From positions 124,001 through 188,000 of the forward strand of contig MTMD02000002.1 of NCBI GenBank assembly GCA_002010065.2: 64,000 nt of DNA. The letters run 5' to 3'. The position numbers and the translations under genes were made by a program. This DNA comes from Candidatus Pyrohabitans jungbluthii. Its GTDB lineage: Archaea > Hydrothermarchaeota > Hydrothermarchaeia > Hydrothermarchaeales > BMS3B. Positions within the stretch are counted from its first letter, which is position 1. Each line of letters starts with the position of its first letter. Of this stretch, positions 1 to 8,142 are shown piece after piece. The notes under the pieces were generated by a model. It did no database searches. It saw only the letters and a list, made by a program, of their open reading frames with translations, and had not been told where the DNA came from.

Positions 1-536
1 TTGGCGAGATTATTGCGGGCGTCAACTTAGAGGAGAATGAGCACTACTACAACCCGGAGCATGTGCCAGAGGAGGATAAATTCTACGTGCCTATCCAGTG
101 CCAGCAGTGCGAGCGCCCACCCTGTGTGAAGGTGTGCCCAACAAAAGCTACATGGAAGGAGCCTGACGGAATAATCGTGGTGGACTACAACTGGTGCATT
201 GGCTGCAGATTCTGCCTCGCCGCGTGCCCCTACTGGGCTCGCAGGTTTAACTGGAGCGATCCATATTTACCCAAGGAGGAGATCAACCCCAAGATGCACT
301 ACCTGGGCAATCGTATCCGCATGCGTGGCGTTGTGGAAAAGTGCACCTTCTGCATACAGCGCACCAGAGAGGGGCGCTACCCCGCGTGCGTGGAAGCTTG
401 TCCAGTGGGTGCAAGGAAGTTCGGCAACCTGCTTGATCCAGAGAGCGATGTGAGGAAGGTGCTGGAGAAAAAGCGCGTCTTCCGGCTGAAAGAGGAACTC
501 GGAACGCAGCCGAAATTCTTCTACTTCATGGACTGA
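1..536 (+). CDS. 4Fe-4S ferredoxin subunit of a DmsB/PsrB/NrfC-like complex (5' end outside window)
   Basis: The reading frame is open from the left edge (in frame from base 3), so the N terminus is missing; a GTG at 63 is internal. Visible cysteine groups are C-x2-C-x4-C-x3-CP near VPIQCQQCERPPC, C-x2-C-x2-C-x3-CPY at CIGCRFCLAACPY, and C-x2-C ... C-x3-CP at CTFC...CVEACP. This spacing is that of the electron-transfer subunit of the DMSO reductase/polysulfide reductase group, which carries four [4Fe-4S] clusters between a molybdopterin subunit and a membrane subunit. The NrfD-type gene follows directly, so the two form one complex. The catalytic subunit, and hence the substrate, would lie upstream. 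Confidence 0.9.
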   Translation, partial: GEIIAGVNLEENEHYYNPEHVPEEDKFYVPIQCQQCERPPCVKVCPTKATWKEPDGIIVVDYNWCIGCRFCLAACPYWARRFNWSDPYLPKEEINPKMHYLGNRIRMRGVVEKCTFCIQRTREGRYPACVEACPVGARKFGNLLDPESDVRKVLEKKRVFRLKEELGTQPKFFYFMD

Positions 537-546
537 GGTGATGGAG

Positions 547-1815
547 ATGAGCAAGCTAATCGACTTCGTGATAACCTCAATAAAGGTTTCCCTGACAGGA
601 AGCAAGAAGTACTACGCATGGCTGGCGAGTCTGCTCATAATGGTGCTCTTCGGAGCGTTTTCATATTACTACCAGCTCAAATACGGATTGATAATCACCG
701 ACATCCGCGACCAAGTGAGCTGGGGTAGCTACATCGCCAACTTCACATTCCTCGTTGGCGTAGCAGCGGCGGCAGTGATGATCGTCTTGCCTGCGTACAT
801 CTACAACTACAAGGAATTCAAACATATCACCATATTCGGCGAACTCCTCGCTGTTGGAGCTTTGACAATGTGTCTGAGCTTCGTGCTTATTGACCTCGGT
901 AGGATTGACAGGATGCTCCACATCCTGCCCTTCACAGGTACGCCAAACTGGCCTCAGTCCATGCTCACCTGGGACGTGATTGTGCTCAATGGCTACCTGT
1001 TCCTGAACCTGCTAATCCCGGGCTACCTGCTGTACAAAGCCTACGTTCGCGAGCCTCCACGAAAGTGGATTAAGATATTCATCCTCATCTCCATACCCTG
1101 GGCGATAAGCATCCACACAGTTACGGCGTTTCTCTACGGTGGCTTAGCCGCGAGACCCTTCTGGAACACCGCCGTGATGGCTCCGCGATTCCTTGCAAGC
1201 GCGTTTACAGCAGGACCCGCACTGATGATAATTATCCTCCAGATAGTCAGGCGCTACACATGCATTGGCAAGCCCGGGTGTAAGCTCGTTGTGACGGACA
1301 GAGCGCTCTTCACCCTGGCGCACATCGCTTTAATATCCATGCTGGTCAACCTGTTCTTCCTTGGCTCTGAGATTTACACCGTGGGCTACGCCGCAACCTC
1401 ACACCTTGCGCCGCTGAAGTACCTCTTCTTCGGCCTGGAGCACAACGGCGTACACTATGGCAAACTTCAGCCATACATGTGGGCAGCGATTACAATGGAG
1501 ATAATCGCCGCGATCTTGCTGCTCTTCCCGAAGACCCGCAAGAACTTCACAACGCTCAACATAGCCTGCATCTTCGCCTTCCTCGGCATATGGACAGAGA
1601 AGGGTATGGGCCTCATAATACCAGGCTTTATACCCACGCCCATCGGCGAGATATGGGAGTACTATCCCACACTTATGGAGATAATGATAACCCTCGCCGT
1701 GTGGGCTCTTGGTTTTCTGGTGTACACCCTTCTCCTCAAGGTTGCTATAGCGATAGAAGCCGAGGAAGTGGTGCACCCCAGCGCTAAAGACAAAGAGATG
1801 CCTGAGGCGCACTGA
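547..1815 (+). CDS. NrfD/PsrC-type polytopic membrane subunit
   Basis: About 422 residues with roughly ten hydrophobic segments, a typical NrfD/PsrC/DmsC-like quinone-linked membrane anchor that exchanges electrons between the menaquinone pool and the Fe-S subunit encoded just upstream (stop at 536). Features include WGSYIANFTFLVGVAAAA in the first helices and IHTVTAFLYGGLAARPFWN in the middle, typical of the family. GTG at 538 and ATG at 541 and 547 are possible starts; GGTGA at 537-541 lies 5 nt before 547, so 547 is preferred. The direction of electron flow (reductase or oxidase) cannot be told without the catalytic subunit. Confidence 0.9.
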   Translation: MSKLIDFVITSIKVSLTGSKKYYAWLASLLIMVLFGAFSYYYQLKYGLIITDIRDQVSWGSYIANFTFLVGVAAAAVMIVLPAYIYNYKEFKHITIFGELLAVGALTMCLSFVLIDLGRIDRMLHILPFTGTPNWPQSMLTWDVIVLNGYLFLNLLIPGYLLYKAYVREPPRKWIKIFILISIPWAISIHTVTAFLYGGLAARPFWNTAVMAPRFLASAFTAGPALMIIILQIVRRYTCIGKPGCKLVVTDRALFTLAHIALISMLVNLFFLGSEIYTVGYAATSHLAPLKYLFFGLEHNGVHYGKLQPYMWAAITMEIIAAILLLFPKTRKNFTTLNIACIFAFLGIWTEKGMGLIIPGFIPTPIGEIWEYYPTLMEIMITLAVWALGFLVYTLLLKVAIAIEAEEVVHPSAKDKEMPEAH

Positions 1816-1816
1816 G

Positions 1817-1839
1817 TAGGGGCGCCGCACCCGCCCCTA
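1817..1839. terminator. Hairpin between convergent genes
   Basis: TAGGGGCG and CGCCCCTA form a perfect 8-bp stem around a 7-nt loop, starting just after the nrfD-like stop. It sits between convergent genes and may end transcripts or protect 3' ends; there is no long T tract, so this is inference. Confidence 0.45.
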
Positions 1840-1861
1840 TTACCCCATCCTCACTCACCAA

Positions 1862-2209
1862 CTACCATTTAGAGATTGCTTCTTCCACAGCGTTGACCCA
1901 CTGTTTAACGGCGTTGCGCAAAATCTTCTTTGCCTCTTCCTTGGGCACTGCCTCGTAAAGGTATGCTCTTCCCCTCTCCCGTGTAACCACGCGGCGATAG
2001 GCTAAGCCATAGCCAACCAGATTCTGAAGGGCACGCTGCACTAAGCTGCGGCTTTTGCCTATACGCTCGCTGAGTTCAACTGGCGTACCGGGAGCCTTAA
2101 GCAGCTCAAAGTAAAGCTCAGCCTCCAGGGGGCGAAGCCCGAGCAGACACTGCATTACAAAGTCAACACTGGGCTCGCCCGAGCATATCAAGCTTCTCGC
2201 CTCAAACAT
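1862..2209 (-). CDS. Small winged-helix (TrmB/MarR-like) transcriptional regulator
   Basis: About 115 residues. A winged-helix core is visible: LRPLEAELYFELLKAPGTPVELSERIGKS is helix-turn-helix-like, followed by SLVQRALQNLVGYGLAYRR and a wing rich in Arg/Tyr, then a C-terminal helix likely used for dimerisation. A longer reading frame begins at 2254, but the ATG at 2209 has a GAGGT Shine-Dalgarno 7 nt upstream, and the palindrome at 2234-2254 fits an operator in the leader. Divergent from the thioredoxin pair and convergent with the respiratory genes; its targets are unknown but autoregulation is likely. Family-level call only. Confidence 0.75.
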   Translation of the reverse strand: MFEARSLICSGEPSVDFVMQCLLGLRPLEAELYFELLKAPGTPVELSERIGKSRSLVQRALQNLVGYGLAYRRVVTRERGRAYLYEAVPKEEAKKILRNAVKQWVNAVEEAISKW

Positions 2210-2233
2210 CGCCAGACCTCTGTTCCCTATATT

Positions 2234-2254
2234 ATGTTCAAATTTGTTGAACAT
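2234..2254. promoter_or_regulatory. Palindromic operator before the regulator gene
   Basis: Perfect inverted repeat ATGTTCAA-N5-TTGAACAT. It lies between a minus-strand TATA-like TTTAAATATA (about 2261-2271) and the regulator start at 2209, where a bound dimer would block initiation. It could also affect the divergent gene at 2325. Confidence 0.65.
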
Positions 2255-2324
2255 GTTACAATATATTTAAACTCTTGAAAATAATTCCGTGATGAAAGGA
2301 TATATAACTATCGCAGGTGATTGA

Positions 2325-2708
2325 ATGAAGAAGCTTCTAGCGATAAGCCTTGTGCTGCTCATCCTCGCAAGCGGATGCACCAGCAAAGGCGGAGGAGGCA
2401 ATGCCGAGGAGGAGCTTGCAGCGGCGCTGCACTCGGGCAAGCCCACGCTGGTGATGTTTTATGCCACCTGGTGCAATCCGTGCAAGCTGGAAAAGCCGAT
2501 CATAGGCGAGATTCAGCTGGAGTATGGTAGCAGGGTGAACGTTGTTTACGTGGATGTGGACAGGTATCCTAGGCTTGTTTCCCACTACGGCATTCGCGGT
2601 ACGCCCACAATGATGTTCTTCGACTCTAAGGGTAGGCCCGTAAAAACCTTTGTGGGCTACACCCCAAAACCCCAGCTGGTAGCAACCTTAGAAGCGCTGA
2701 TGAGGTGA
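2325..2708 (+). CDS. Thioredoxin-fold lipoprotein
   Basis: 127 residues. A short signal peptide with a lipobox (LILASGC, Cys18) predicts export and lipid anchoring outside the membrane. The mature part is a thioredoxin fold with active site ATWCNPCK and the cis-Pro loop RGTPTMMFF. It would reduce, oxidise or isomerise disulfides of exported proteins, or serve haem/respiratory protein maturation. TATATAAC at 2300-2307 and GGTGA at 2316-2320 precede the ATG. The next gene encodes a second, cytoplasmic thioredoxin, starting 5 nt after this stop. Confidence 0.9.
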   Translation: MKKLLAISLVLLILASGCTSKGGGGNAEEELAAALHSGKPTLVMFYATWCNPCKLEKPIIGEIQLEYGSRVNVVYVDVDRYPRLVSHYGIRGTPTMMFFDSKGRPVKTFVGYTPKPQLVATLEALMR

Positions 2709-2713
2709 TGGCA

Positions 2714-3115
2714 ATGGATGAGATAGAGGCGATAAAGAGGAAGAAGCTTGAGAAAATGCTCCTCCGCGCATCTCAGCCTAAGGTGGAGTACCCCTCCTCC
2801 CCAGTGTATGTGAACGAGGCAACCCTCGCTGAGACTGTGCAGAAGTATCCCTTAGTGCTCGTGGACTTTTACGCCGACTGGTGCCAGCCGTGCAAAATGC
2901 TCGCGCCCATAATCGACGAACTCGCCGCTGAGCTTAAAGGCAAGGTGGTGTTTGCAAAGATAAACGTGGACCAGAATCCCAGGGCGGCGATGCAGTACCA
3001 GGCGATGAGCATACCAACGCTTGTGCTCTTCAAGAACGGCAAACCCGTGGATCGTATGGTCGGAGCCATGCCAAAGCAGATGCTCCTAGCAAGACTAAAG
3101 CGCTTCCTGGGGTAA
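2714..3115 (+). CDS. trxA: Thioredoxin
   Basis: 133 residues, no signal peptide, with an N-terminal basic extension of about 35 residues before a classic thioredoxin domain: active site DWCQPCKMLAPI, cis-Pro loop SIPTLVLFKNG, and the terminal G-A-M-P-K segment. It is a general cytoplasmic disulfide reductase. GTG at 2705 and ATG at 2708 are in frame, but GGTGA at 2704-2708 places the start at ATG 2714 (5-nt spacing). It overlaps the convergent DUF457 gene by 21 bp and follows the lipoprotein thioredoxin, so the pair could act as cytoplasmic and external partners. Confidence 0.92.
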   Translation: MDEIEAIKRKKLEKMLLRASQPKVEYPSSPVYVNEATLAETVQKYPLVLVDFYADWCQPCKMLAPIIDELAAELKGKVVFAKINVDQNPRAAMQYQAMSIPTLVLFKNGKPVDRMVGAMPKQMLLARLKRFLG

Positions 3116-3547
3116 CCTCCTCTTTAGCATGTAAATCCCACCGGCAAGAGGAAAAGCCAGAGTGCACAGCAGGTAAACCTGCCCCGGGGTAAGGATATAG
3201 AGGAGGGGATTGCTCTCAAAGGGGAACAATGGCGTCATATCTTCATAGAGTAGGGAATCCAGAAGCACGTGAGACCAGGTTCCCAAGAGGGCGCCTAGGT
3301 AAAGGCTTGGGAGGTGCTCCCTTCTAAGCAGGTGCATTGTCAGTGCTAAGGCAGCGGCGATCAGCGCAGCTACCGCATACGTGTGGCTCAGCCCGTGAAG
3401 CGCAAAGGGCATGCCCAGAAAGAGCACCACAAAGGGTTGCACATCCAGCACGACGCTTCCTATAAGCAGAGACCCTGCGCTCACCCTCCCCCTGAAAAGC
3501 ACTGCCATGAGTAGCGCAGGCCCAAGGTGGAAGGGTGTAATGGGCAT
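3095..3547 (-). CDS. DUF457/YdjM-like membrane protein
   Basis: 150 residues with about four membrane segments. The opening TPFHLGPALL, HGLSHTY in the middle and GTWSHVLLDSLLYEDMTPLFPF toward the end are the conserved His/Asp pattern of the LexA-regulated, membrane-bound metal-dependent hydrolase-like family (DUF457). The His and Asp residues face the membrane surface in this family and suggest a metal-bound hydrolase, but no substrate is known. It stands alone, convergent with trxA (21-bp overlap) and divergent from phzF. Confidence 0.8.
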   Translation of the reverse strand: MPITPFHLGPALLMAVLFRGRVSAGSLLIGSVVLDVQPFVVLFLGMPFALHGLSHTYAVAALIAAALALTMHLLRREHLPSLYLGALLGTWSHVLLDSLLYEDMTPLFPFESNPLLYILTPGQVYLLCTLAFPLAGGIYMLKRRLPQEAL

Positions 3548-3578
3548 GATTAATATACCACCCAGCCCAACTTAAACC

Positions 3579-4442
3579 ATGCGCTTTTTGCCTTTCTACA
3601 AGGTGAGTGCCTTCTCCAAGAAGCCCTACGCCGGTAACCCCGCGGCAGTGGTGCTGAACGCTGAAGCGCTTGGCGATGATACCATGCTCACTATAGCGCG
3701 CGATGCGAATGTGACAGAGACCTGCTTCCTCTCTACCTCGGAGAAGGCTGACTTTAAGGCGAGGTACTTCACGCCAACGCAGGAGGTTGACCTCTGCGGG
3801 CACGCCACAATCGCAAGCATTCACGTGCTGGTAGAGCAGGGGATAATTAAACCCGAAGATAAGGTGCAGTTAACCCTTGAAACCCTTGCGGGCGTGCTTG
3901 AGGTGGAGGTGGAGAGACGCAGTGATGGCTTTCTGGTATGGCTCACCCAAGCAGAGCCAAGGTTTACTCCTGCGTCCATAGAAAAAAGTGAGGCTGCGTC
4001 GCTGCTGGGAATAAGCGAGCGAAGTCTTGGAGACTTGCCAATAGAGGTAGTTTCCACTGGCTTACCGGCGCTGCTTGTGCATCTCTCGCGGAGAGAGGAG
4101 CTTCTAAGGCTGAAGCCAGATTTTCCGGGCATCGCCCAGGCGTGCGCTCGGGCTAAGGCGGCTGGCATCTATGCCTTCGCCCTCTCAGGCAATGAAGCTG
4201 AAGCGAGGTTCTTTGCGCCCCTCTGTGGCATAGATGAGGACCCGGTCACTGGCACCGCCGCAGGTGCGCTGCTCGCATATCTATTGCGCTATCGCGCGTT
4301 CAAAGGCAGGAGGCTTATAATATCCCAGGGTAAAGTCCTGAGAAGGGAGGGGGAGATTTATGCAGAGCCTTGCGAGGATGGAAGGGTGAGAGTTGGTGGC
4401 TACGCAACCACCTTCCTGCGGGGAGAAATCCTTGTGCCATGA
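3579..4442 (+). CDS. PhzF family isomerase/epimerase-like protein
   Basis: 287 residues, usual family length. Family motifs are the start FYKVSAFSKKPYAGNPAAVVL, ANVTETCFL (with the glutamate that acts as general acid/base in PhzF), TPTQEVDLCGHATIAS, and the second-half FFAPLCGIDEDPVTGTAAGAL. The fold is a duplicated diaminopimelate epimerase-like half. PhzF itself isomerises a chorismate-derived phenazine precursor, but most archaeal and bacterial relatives have unknown substrates and there are no phenazine genes here. The trpD gene follows 53 bp later, a possible hint of a chorismate-related role. Confidence 0.88.
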   Translation: MRFLPFYKVSAFSKKPYAGNPAAVVLNAEALGDDTMLTIARDANVTETCFLSTSEKADFKARYFTPTQEVDLCGHATIASIHVLVEQGIIKPEDKVQLTLETLAGVLEVEVERRSDGFLVWLTQAEPRFTPASIEKSEAASLLGISERSLGDLPIEVVSTGLPALLVHLSRREELLRLKPDFPGIAQACARAKAAGIYAFALSGNEAEARFFAPLCGIDEDPVTGTAAGALLAYLLRYRAFKGRRLIISQGKVLRREGEIYAEPCEDGRVRVGGYATTFLRGEILVP

Positions 4443-4495
4443 TGTTCAAATTTTGTCATCGTCGTCACCCTGTGCACATTCTGCTGGTGGCGATA

Positions 4496-5512
4496 ATGAA
4501 GGAGTTTATTTCAAAGGTTGTTGAAGGCAAGGATTTAAGCGAAGAAGAAGCTACGCAAGCGATGAAGCTCATAATGAGCGGCAAGGCGACGCCTGCTCAG
4601 ATCGCAAGCTTTCTTACCGCCCTTCGCATGAAGGGTGAGACGATCACCGAAATCTCTGCCTTCGCTCGTGTTATGCGCGAGTTTGCAGCGCAGATTAACC
4701 CTCGTGTTGACGGCAGACTTGTGGACACCTGTGGCACCGGTGGAGATAAGGTGAAAACCTTCAACATCTCAACCATAGCCGCCTTCGTTGTCGCTGGCGC
4801 AGGCGTGCCCATAGCCAAGCACGGCAATCGCAGCGTCACCTCGAAGGCGGGGAGTGCAGATCTGCTCGAGGCGCTGGGGGTGAACCTAAACCTCTCACCA
4901 AAGCAGGTAGAGAGCATTATAGAAAACATAGGCATAGGCTTTATGTTCGCTCCCACCTTTCACGGGGCCATGAAGTATGCGATAGGCCCGAGGAAGGAGA
5001 TAGGCATCCGCACGGTGTTCAATGTGCTTGGTCCGCTTACAAACCCCGCCAACGCCCAGGCGCAGGTCCTGGGGGTTTTCGACTCCGCGCTGGTGGAGCC
5101 TCTCGCGCAGGTTCTTGGTCGCCTTGGGGTGGAGCATGCGCTGGTGGTGCACGGCTTAGAAGGCCTGGACGAGATTTCCATCTGCGGAGAAACCTTAGTG
5201 GCGGAGCTCAAAAATGGAAGCGTGGAGACCTACACGCTTTCTCCAGAGGACTTCGGAATAAGGCGCGCCCGCGCCGAGGAGCTCGCTGGCAGAGACGCTC
5301 AGGGGAATGCAGAAATCGCTAAGGCGCTGCTAAAAGATCGCGAAGAGGGAGCGAGGCGCGATATAGTGGTGCTCAATGCGGCGGCGGGTATCTACGTTGG
5401 GGGTAAGGCGAAAAGCATCGACTCAGCTATAGACCAAGCGGAGAAGAGCATAGACTCCGGCGGAGCCTATGAGAAGCTCTTAGCTCTTGTGGAGGCGAGC
5501 AGGCAAAGCTAG
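4496..5512 (+). CDS. trpD: Anthranilate phosphoribosyltransferase
   Basis: 338 residues. It transfers phosphoribose from PRPP to anthranilate in tryptophan synthesis. The glycine-rich PRPP loop DTCGTGGDKVKTFNIST, KHGNRSVTSKAGSADLLEALG and the GIGFMFAPTFHGAMKY segment are diagnostic. A longer frame reaches back to 4370, overlapping phzF, but the ATG at 4496 begins the conserved N-terminal helix MKEFISKVVEGKDL and has GGTGG upstream. Followed after 61 bp by trpF. The other trp genes (trpE, G, C, B, A) are not in the window. Confidence 0.96.
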   Translation: MKEFISKVVEGKDLSEEEATQAMKLIMSGKATPAQIASFLTALRMKGETITEISAFARVMREFAAQINPRVDGRLVDTCGTGGDKVKTFNISTIAAFVVAGAGVPIAKHGNRSVTSKAGSADLLEALGVNLNLSPKQVESIIENIGIGFMFAPTFHGAMKYAIGPRKEIGIRTVFNVLGPLTNPANAQAQVLGVFDSALVEPLAQVLGRLGVEHALVVHGLEGLDEISICGETLVAELKNGSVETYTLSPEDFGIRRARAEELAGRDAQGNAEIAKALLKDREEGARRDIVVLNAAAGIYVGGKAKSIDSAIDQAEKSIDSGGAYEKLLALVEASRQS

Positions 5513-5573
5513 TTTCAAACTTTTCTGACGAGAAGCTACCGCCTTCTTCTGCCGCTGGGCAGGGCTGAAAGGA

Positions 5574-6215
5574 ATGGTTAAGGTAAAGATATGTGGGAAC
5601 ACAAGCATCGCTGACATTGAGTTGGTCTCTGAGCTAGGTGCAGACTTCGCAGGTTTTATAGTTGAGGTGCCCGTGGATACGCCGCGGAAGATTACCCTAG
5701 CTGAGGCTGAGAAGATAATGGAGGAGATGCCCTTTACCACCGCTGGCGTTATGGTTATAATGCCTCAGAGCGTGGAAGAAGCTTTGAACATGTACATGGC
5801 GGTTCGCCCCGACTTCCTTCAACTGCATGGCAACGAGTCTCCAAAGTTCGTGCGGGAGCTTCGCGGCTTGGTGTCGTGCAACATAATCAAAACCATCCAC
5901 GTCAAGGGCGAGGAAAGCATCTCCGAAGCTAAGCGCTACGTCAACTACGTGGATGCGATACTCCTGGACACCCCCTCTCCGCAGCAGGGAGGCTCAGGCA
6001 GGACCCACGACTGGGAGGTCTCGCGAAAAATAGTGGAGAGCATACCCAAGCCCGTGATACTTGCGGGAGGGCTTACCCCTGAGAACGTTGCCGAGGCTAT
6101 TGAGATAGTCAAGCCATACGCAGTGGACGTTTCCAGCGGCGTCGAAGCTGAGCCTGGAAAGAAGGACCCGGAGAAGGTCAGGCGCTTCATTGCCCAGGCA
6201 AAGGGATTGGAATGA
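5574..6215 (+). CDS. trpF: Phosphoribosylanthranilate isomerase
   Basis: 213 residues, a complete TIM barrel. It catalyses the Amadori rearrangement of phosphoribosylanthranilate. The catalytic Cys7 (KICGNTS) and Asp132 (AILLDTPS) are both present, as are the phosphate-binding loops GGSGRTHDW, VILAGGLTPENV and VDVSSGVE. It follows trpD in the same direction and overlaps the next gene by 4 bp (ATGA), so the TrpF-like paralog is translated together with it. Confidence 0.96.
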   Translation: MVKVKICGNTSIADIELVSELGADFAGFIVEVPVDTPRKITLAEAEKIMEEMPFTTAGVMVIMPQSVEEALNMYMAVRPDFLQLHGNESPKFVRELRGLVSCNIIKTIHVKGEESISEAKRYVNYVDAILLDTPSPQQGGSGRTHDWEVSRKIVESIPKPVILAGGLTPENVAEAIEIVKPYAVDVSSGVEAEPGKKDPEKVRRFIAQAKGLE

Positions 6216-6775
6216 CAAAGCTCAAGGTGACTGTCTCCTCCAAGGAGGAGGCGAGACATGCTGTGCCTTTTGCCAGCGCCATAGGGGTTAGCGTAGATGT
6301 TAACAGCAGGGAGAGCATCCTTGCGGCAAGGGAGATATTCGCAAGTCTTCCTATCTTCCTATACACCGTGGCTGAGATTGAGCCGAGATTTGCTGCTCAA
6401 GCAATGCGCGTTTATGAGCTCGCTGCCCCTCACGCACTCGAAATTAGAGGAAGCGAAAAGCCTGAGTACCTCAAAAAACTACGCTCAAAGCTGGGGTGCC
6501 ATGTGATAAAGTCTCTCGAGGGTGGCGACGCAGAGAAGGTCGCGAAGTATGCGGAAGCCTGCGATGCCATCGCCATTAAGCTTGCTAAGCCTGAGGTGGA
6601 ACTTGGGCTCAGGTTGAAGGGCTTGACTCCCAAGCCCGTGATTTTCTCCTTTTACGAGGTTAATGAGAGCGTAGAGGATTTTCTGGCTGAGGTCAAGCCC
6701 TTTGCAATAAGCCTGAGCTTTAAGCAGCTTGCAGGGCAAAGGATTAATAGCCTCCTCGCCAAATTATCTCCATGA
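6212..6775 (+). CDS. TrpF-like paralog without catalytic residues
   Basis: 187 residues. It aligns along most of its length with the TrpF encoded immediately upstream: LEIRGSEKPEYLKKLRSKLGCHVIKS matches LQLHGNESPKFVRELRGLVSCNIIKT, and LTPKPVIFSFYEVNESVEDFLAEVKPFAI matches IPKPVILAGGLTPENVAEAIEIVKPYAV. The catalytic Cys is Thr7 and the catalytic Asp aligns with Lys; the GGSGRTHDW segment and both phosphate loops are gone. The frame is intact and coupled by ATGA overlaps on both sides, so it is expressed. A tandem duplicate kept as a scaffold, TrpF partner or new binding protein is the likeliest reading; isomerase activity is not expected. Confidence 0.8.
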   Translation: MTKLKVTVSSKEEARHAVPFASAIGVSVDVNSRESILAAREIFASLPIFLYTVAEIEPRFAAQAMRVYELAAPHALEIRGSEKPEYLKKLRSKLGCHVIKSLEGGDAEKVAKYAEACDAIAIKLAKPEVELGLRLKGLTPKPVIFSFYEVNESVEDFLAEVKPFAISLSFKQLAGQRINSLLAKLSP

Positions 6776-8142
6776 GGGAACTGTTTTCCTTCCTCTCTGA
6801 GGAGCGCGTTCTCGTTGATAAGGAAGACCTGCTCCTATACTCCTACGACGCAACGCCTTCACGAAGGTATCCCATCGCCGTGGTTAGGCCGGTAAGCACA
6901 GAAGAGGTTGTGGAAATCGTAAAGGTGGCTTCACGAAAGCGAATACCTCTCGTCGCTCGCGGTGCCGGCACGAGCCTGAGCGGTGCCCCACTTCCCTGCG
7001 AGGGCTGCATTGTGGTGGACTTCTCGCTGATGGATGAGATTATTGAAGTGGATGAGGTCAACGCCTTTGTTGCTGTGCAACCCGGCGTGGTGTATGAGGC
7101 GCTTAACCGTGAGCTGGCGAAGCACGGGCTCTTTTTTCCACCTGACCCTGGAAGCGGAAGCGTTTGCACCATCGCGGGCATGGTGGCAATGAACAGCTCA
7201 GGCATACGCGCCGTGAAGTATGGCACCACTCGCGACTACGTTGCCTCGCTTGAGGTTGTGCTCGGCACAGGCAGAGTTGTTAAGCTTGGCGGGAGGTACA
7301 AGAAGAGTTCATCCGGCTACGACCTCAAAAGCCTCTTCGTTGGGAGTGAGGGGACGCTGGGGCTCTTTACAGAGATAGGGCTCCGCGTGATACCTAGGCC
7401 AAACCACCACGCGGCTATGATTGCGCACTTCGACGACTTCACAGAAGCTGGGAAGGCTATAACCCAAGCTATGGCAAAGCGCCTTGACGTGGCTGTGCTG
7501 GAGGTTATGGACTCCCTGGTTGTGGAAGCCGTGGAAAGCTTCTCAGGCATAAACCTGGGCTCAGCCGAGGCTCTCGTCTTAGCTGAGGTTGAGGGCTTTG
7601 ACGCTAACGTTAAGGAGGAGATTCGCAGGATTGCGCAGGTTTTCACCCGGAGAGGGGCGAAGGTGGAGCTTGCCTTCGACGAGGCAGAGATCGCTCGCCT
7701 GTGGCGTGCTCGAAAGGCTGCACTTCCAGCGTTGGCGCGCCTCGCAAGCACACTGCTGCTCGAAGATATCACTGTGCCCGTCTCGGCGCTGCCCGAGATG
7801 ATGCGTAGAATTCGCGGCATTGGCCAGAGGCATAACATTAGAATCGCCACCTTTGGTCACGCTGGAGACGGCAACCTGCACCCAACTTTTCTCGTAGAGA
7901 ACGAGGAGGAGATGCGCAGGGTGAGCGCTGCGATAGAGGAACTGTTCAGGGAGTGCCTCTCTCTCGGGGGCACCCTCTCGGGAGAGCACGGCATTGGCAC
8001 CGAGAAGCGCCGGTATTTCGAGCTTGAGCACGGCTACGCAACGCAGGTAATGCGCGAGATAAAGCGCGCCCTTGACCCAAAGAACATCCTCAACCCAGGA
8101 AAGATTTTTTATGGAAGGCAAGCTTATTTTAAGCTGAGATGA
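6772..8142 (+). CDS. GlcD-type FAD-linked 2-hydroxyacid dehydrogenase
   Basis: 456 residues, usual length for the glycolate oxidase GlcD/D-lactate dehydrogenase family. The FAD-binding PCMH domain shows RGAGTSLSGAPLP and GSVCTIAGMVAMNSSG; the C-terminal substrate domain shows TFGHAGDGNLHP and LGGTLSGEHGIGTEKR. It oxidises a 2-hydroxyacid (D-lactate, glycolate or similar) with flavin. No GlcE or Fe-S GlcF subunit is adjacent, so the electron acceptor is unknown. It overlaps the TrpF-like gene and the QueH-like gene by ATGA, placing a redox enzyme inside the trpF cluster. Confidence 0.93.
   Translation: MRELFSFLSEERVLVDKEDLLLYSYDATPSRRYPIAVVRPVSTEEVVEIVKVASRKRIPLVARGAGTSLSGAPLPCEGCIVVDFSLMDEIIEVDEVNAFVAVQPGVVYEALNRELAKHGLFFPPDPGSGSVCTIAGMVAMNSSGIRAVKYGTTRDYVASLEVVLGTGRVVKLGGRYKKSSSGYDLKSLFVGSEGTLGLFTEIGLRVIPRPNHHAAMIAHFDDFTEAGKAITQAMAKRLDVAVLEVMDSLVVEAVESFSGINLGSAEALVLAEVEGFDANVKEEIRRIAQVFTRRGAKVELAFDEAEIARLWRARKAALPALARLASTLLLEDITVPVSALPEMMRRIRGIGQRHNIRIATFGHAGDGNLHPTFLVENEEEMRRVSAAIEELFRECLSLGGTLSGEHGIGTEKRRYFELEHGYATQVMREIKRALDPKNILNPGKIFYGRQAYFKLR

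Noticed and set aside
4370-4495. N-terminal extension of trpD
   Set aside because: Overlaps phzF, lacks conservation, and a good start with Shine-Dalgarno is at 4496.
7317-8121. Two long open frames opposite glcD
   Set aside because: Both are shadows of a conserved enzyme; Ser- and Arg-rich without domains.
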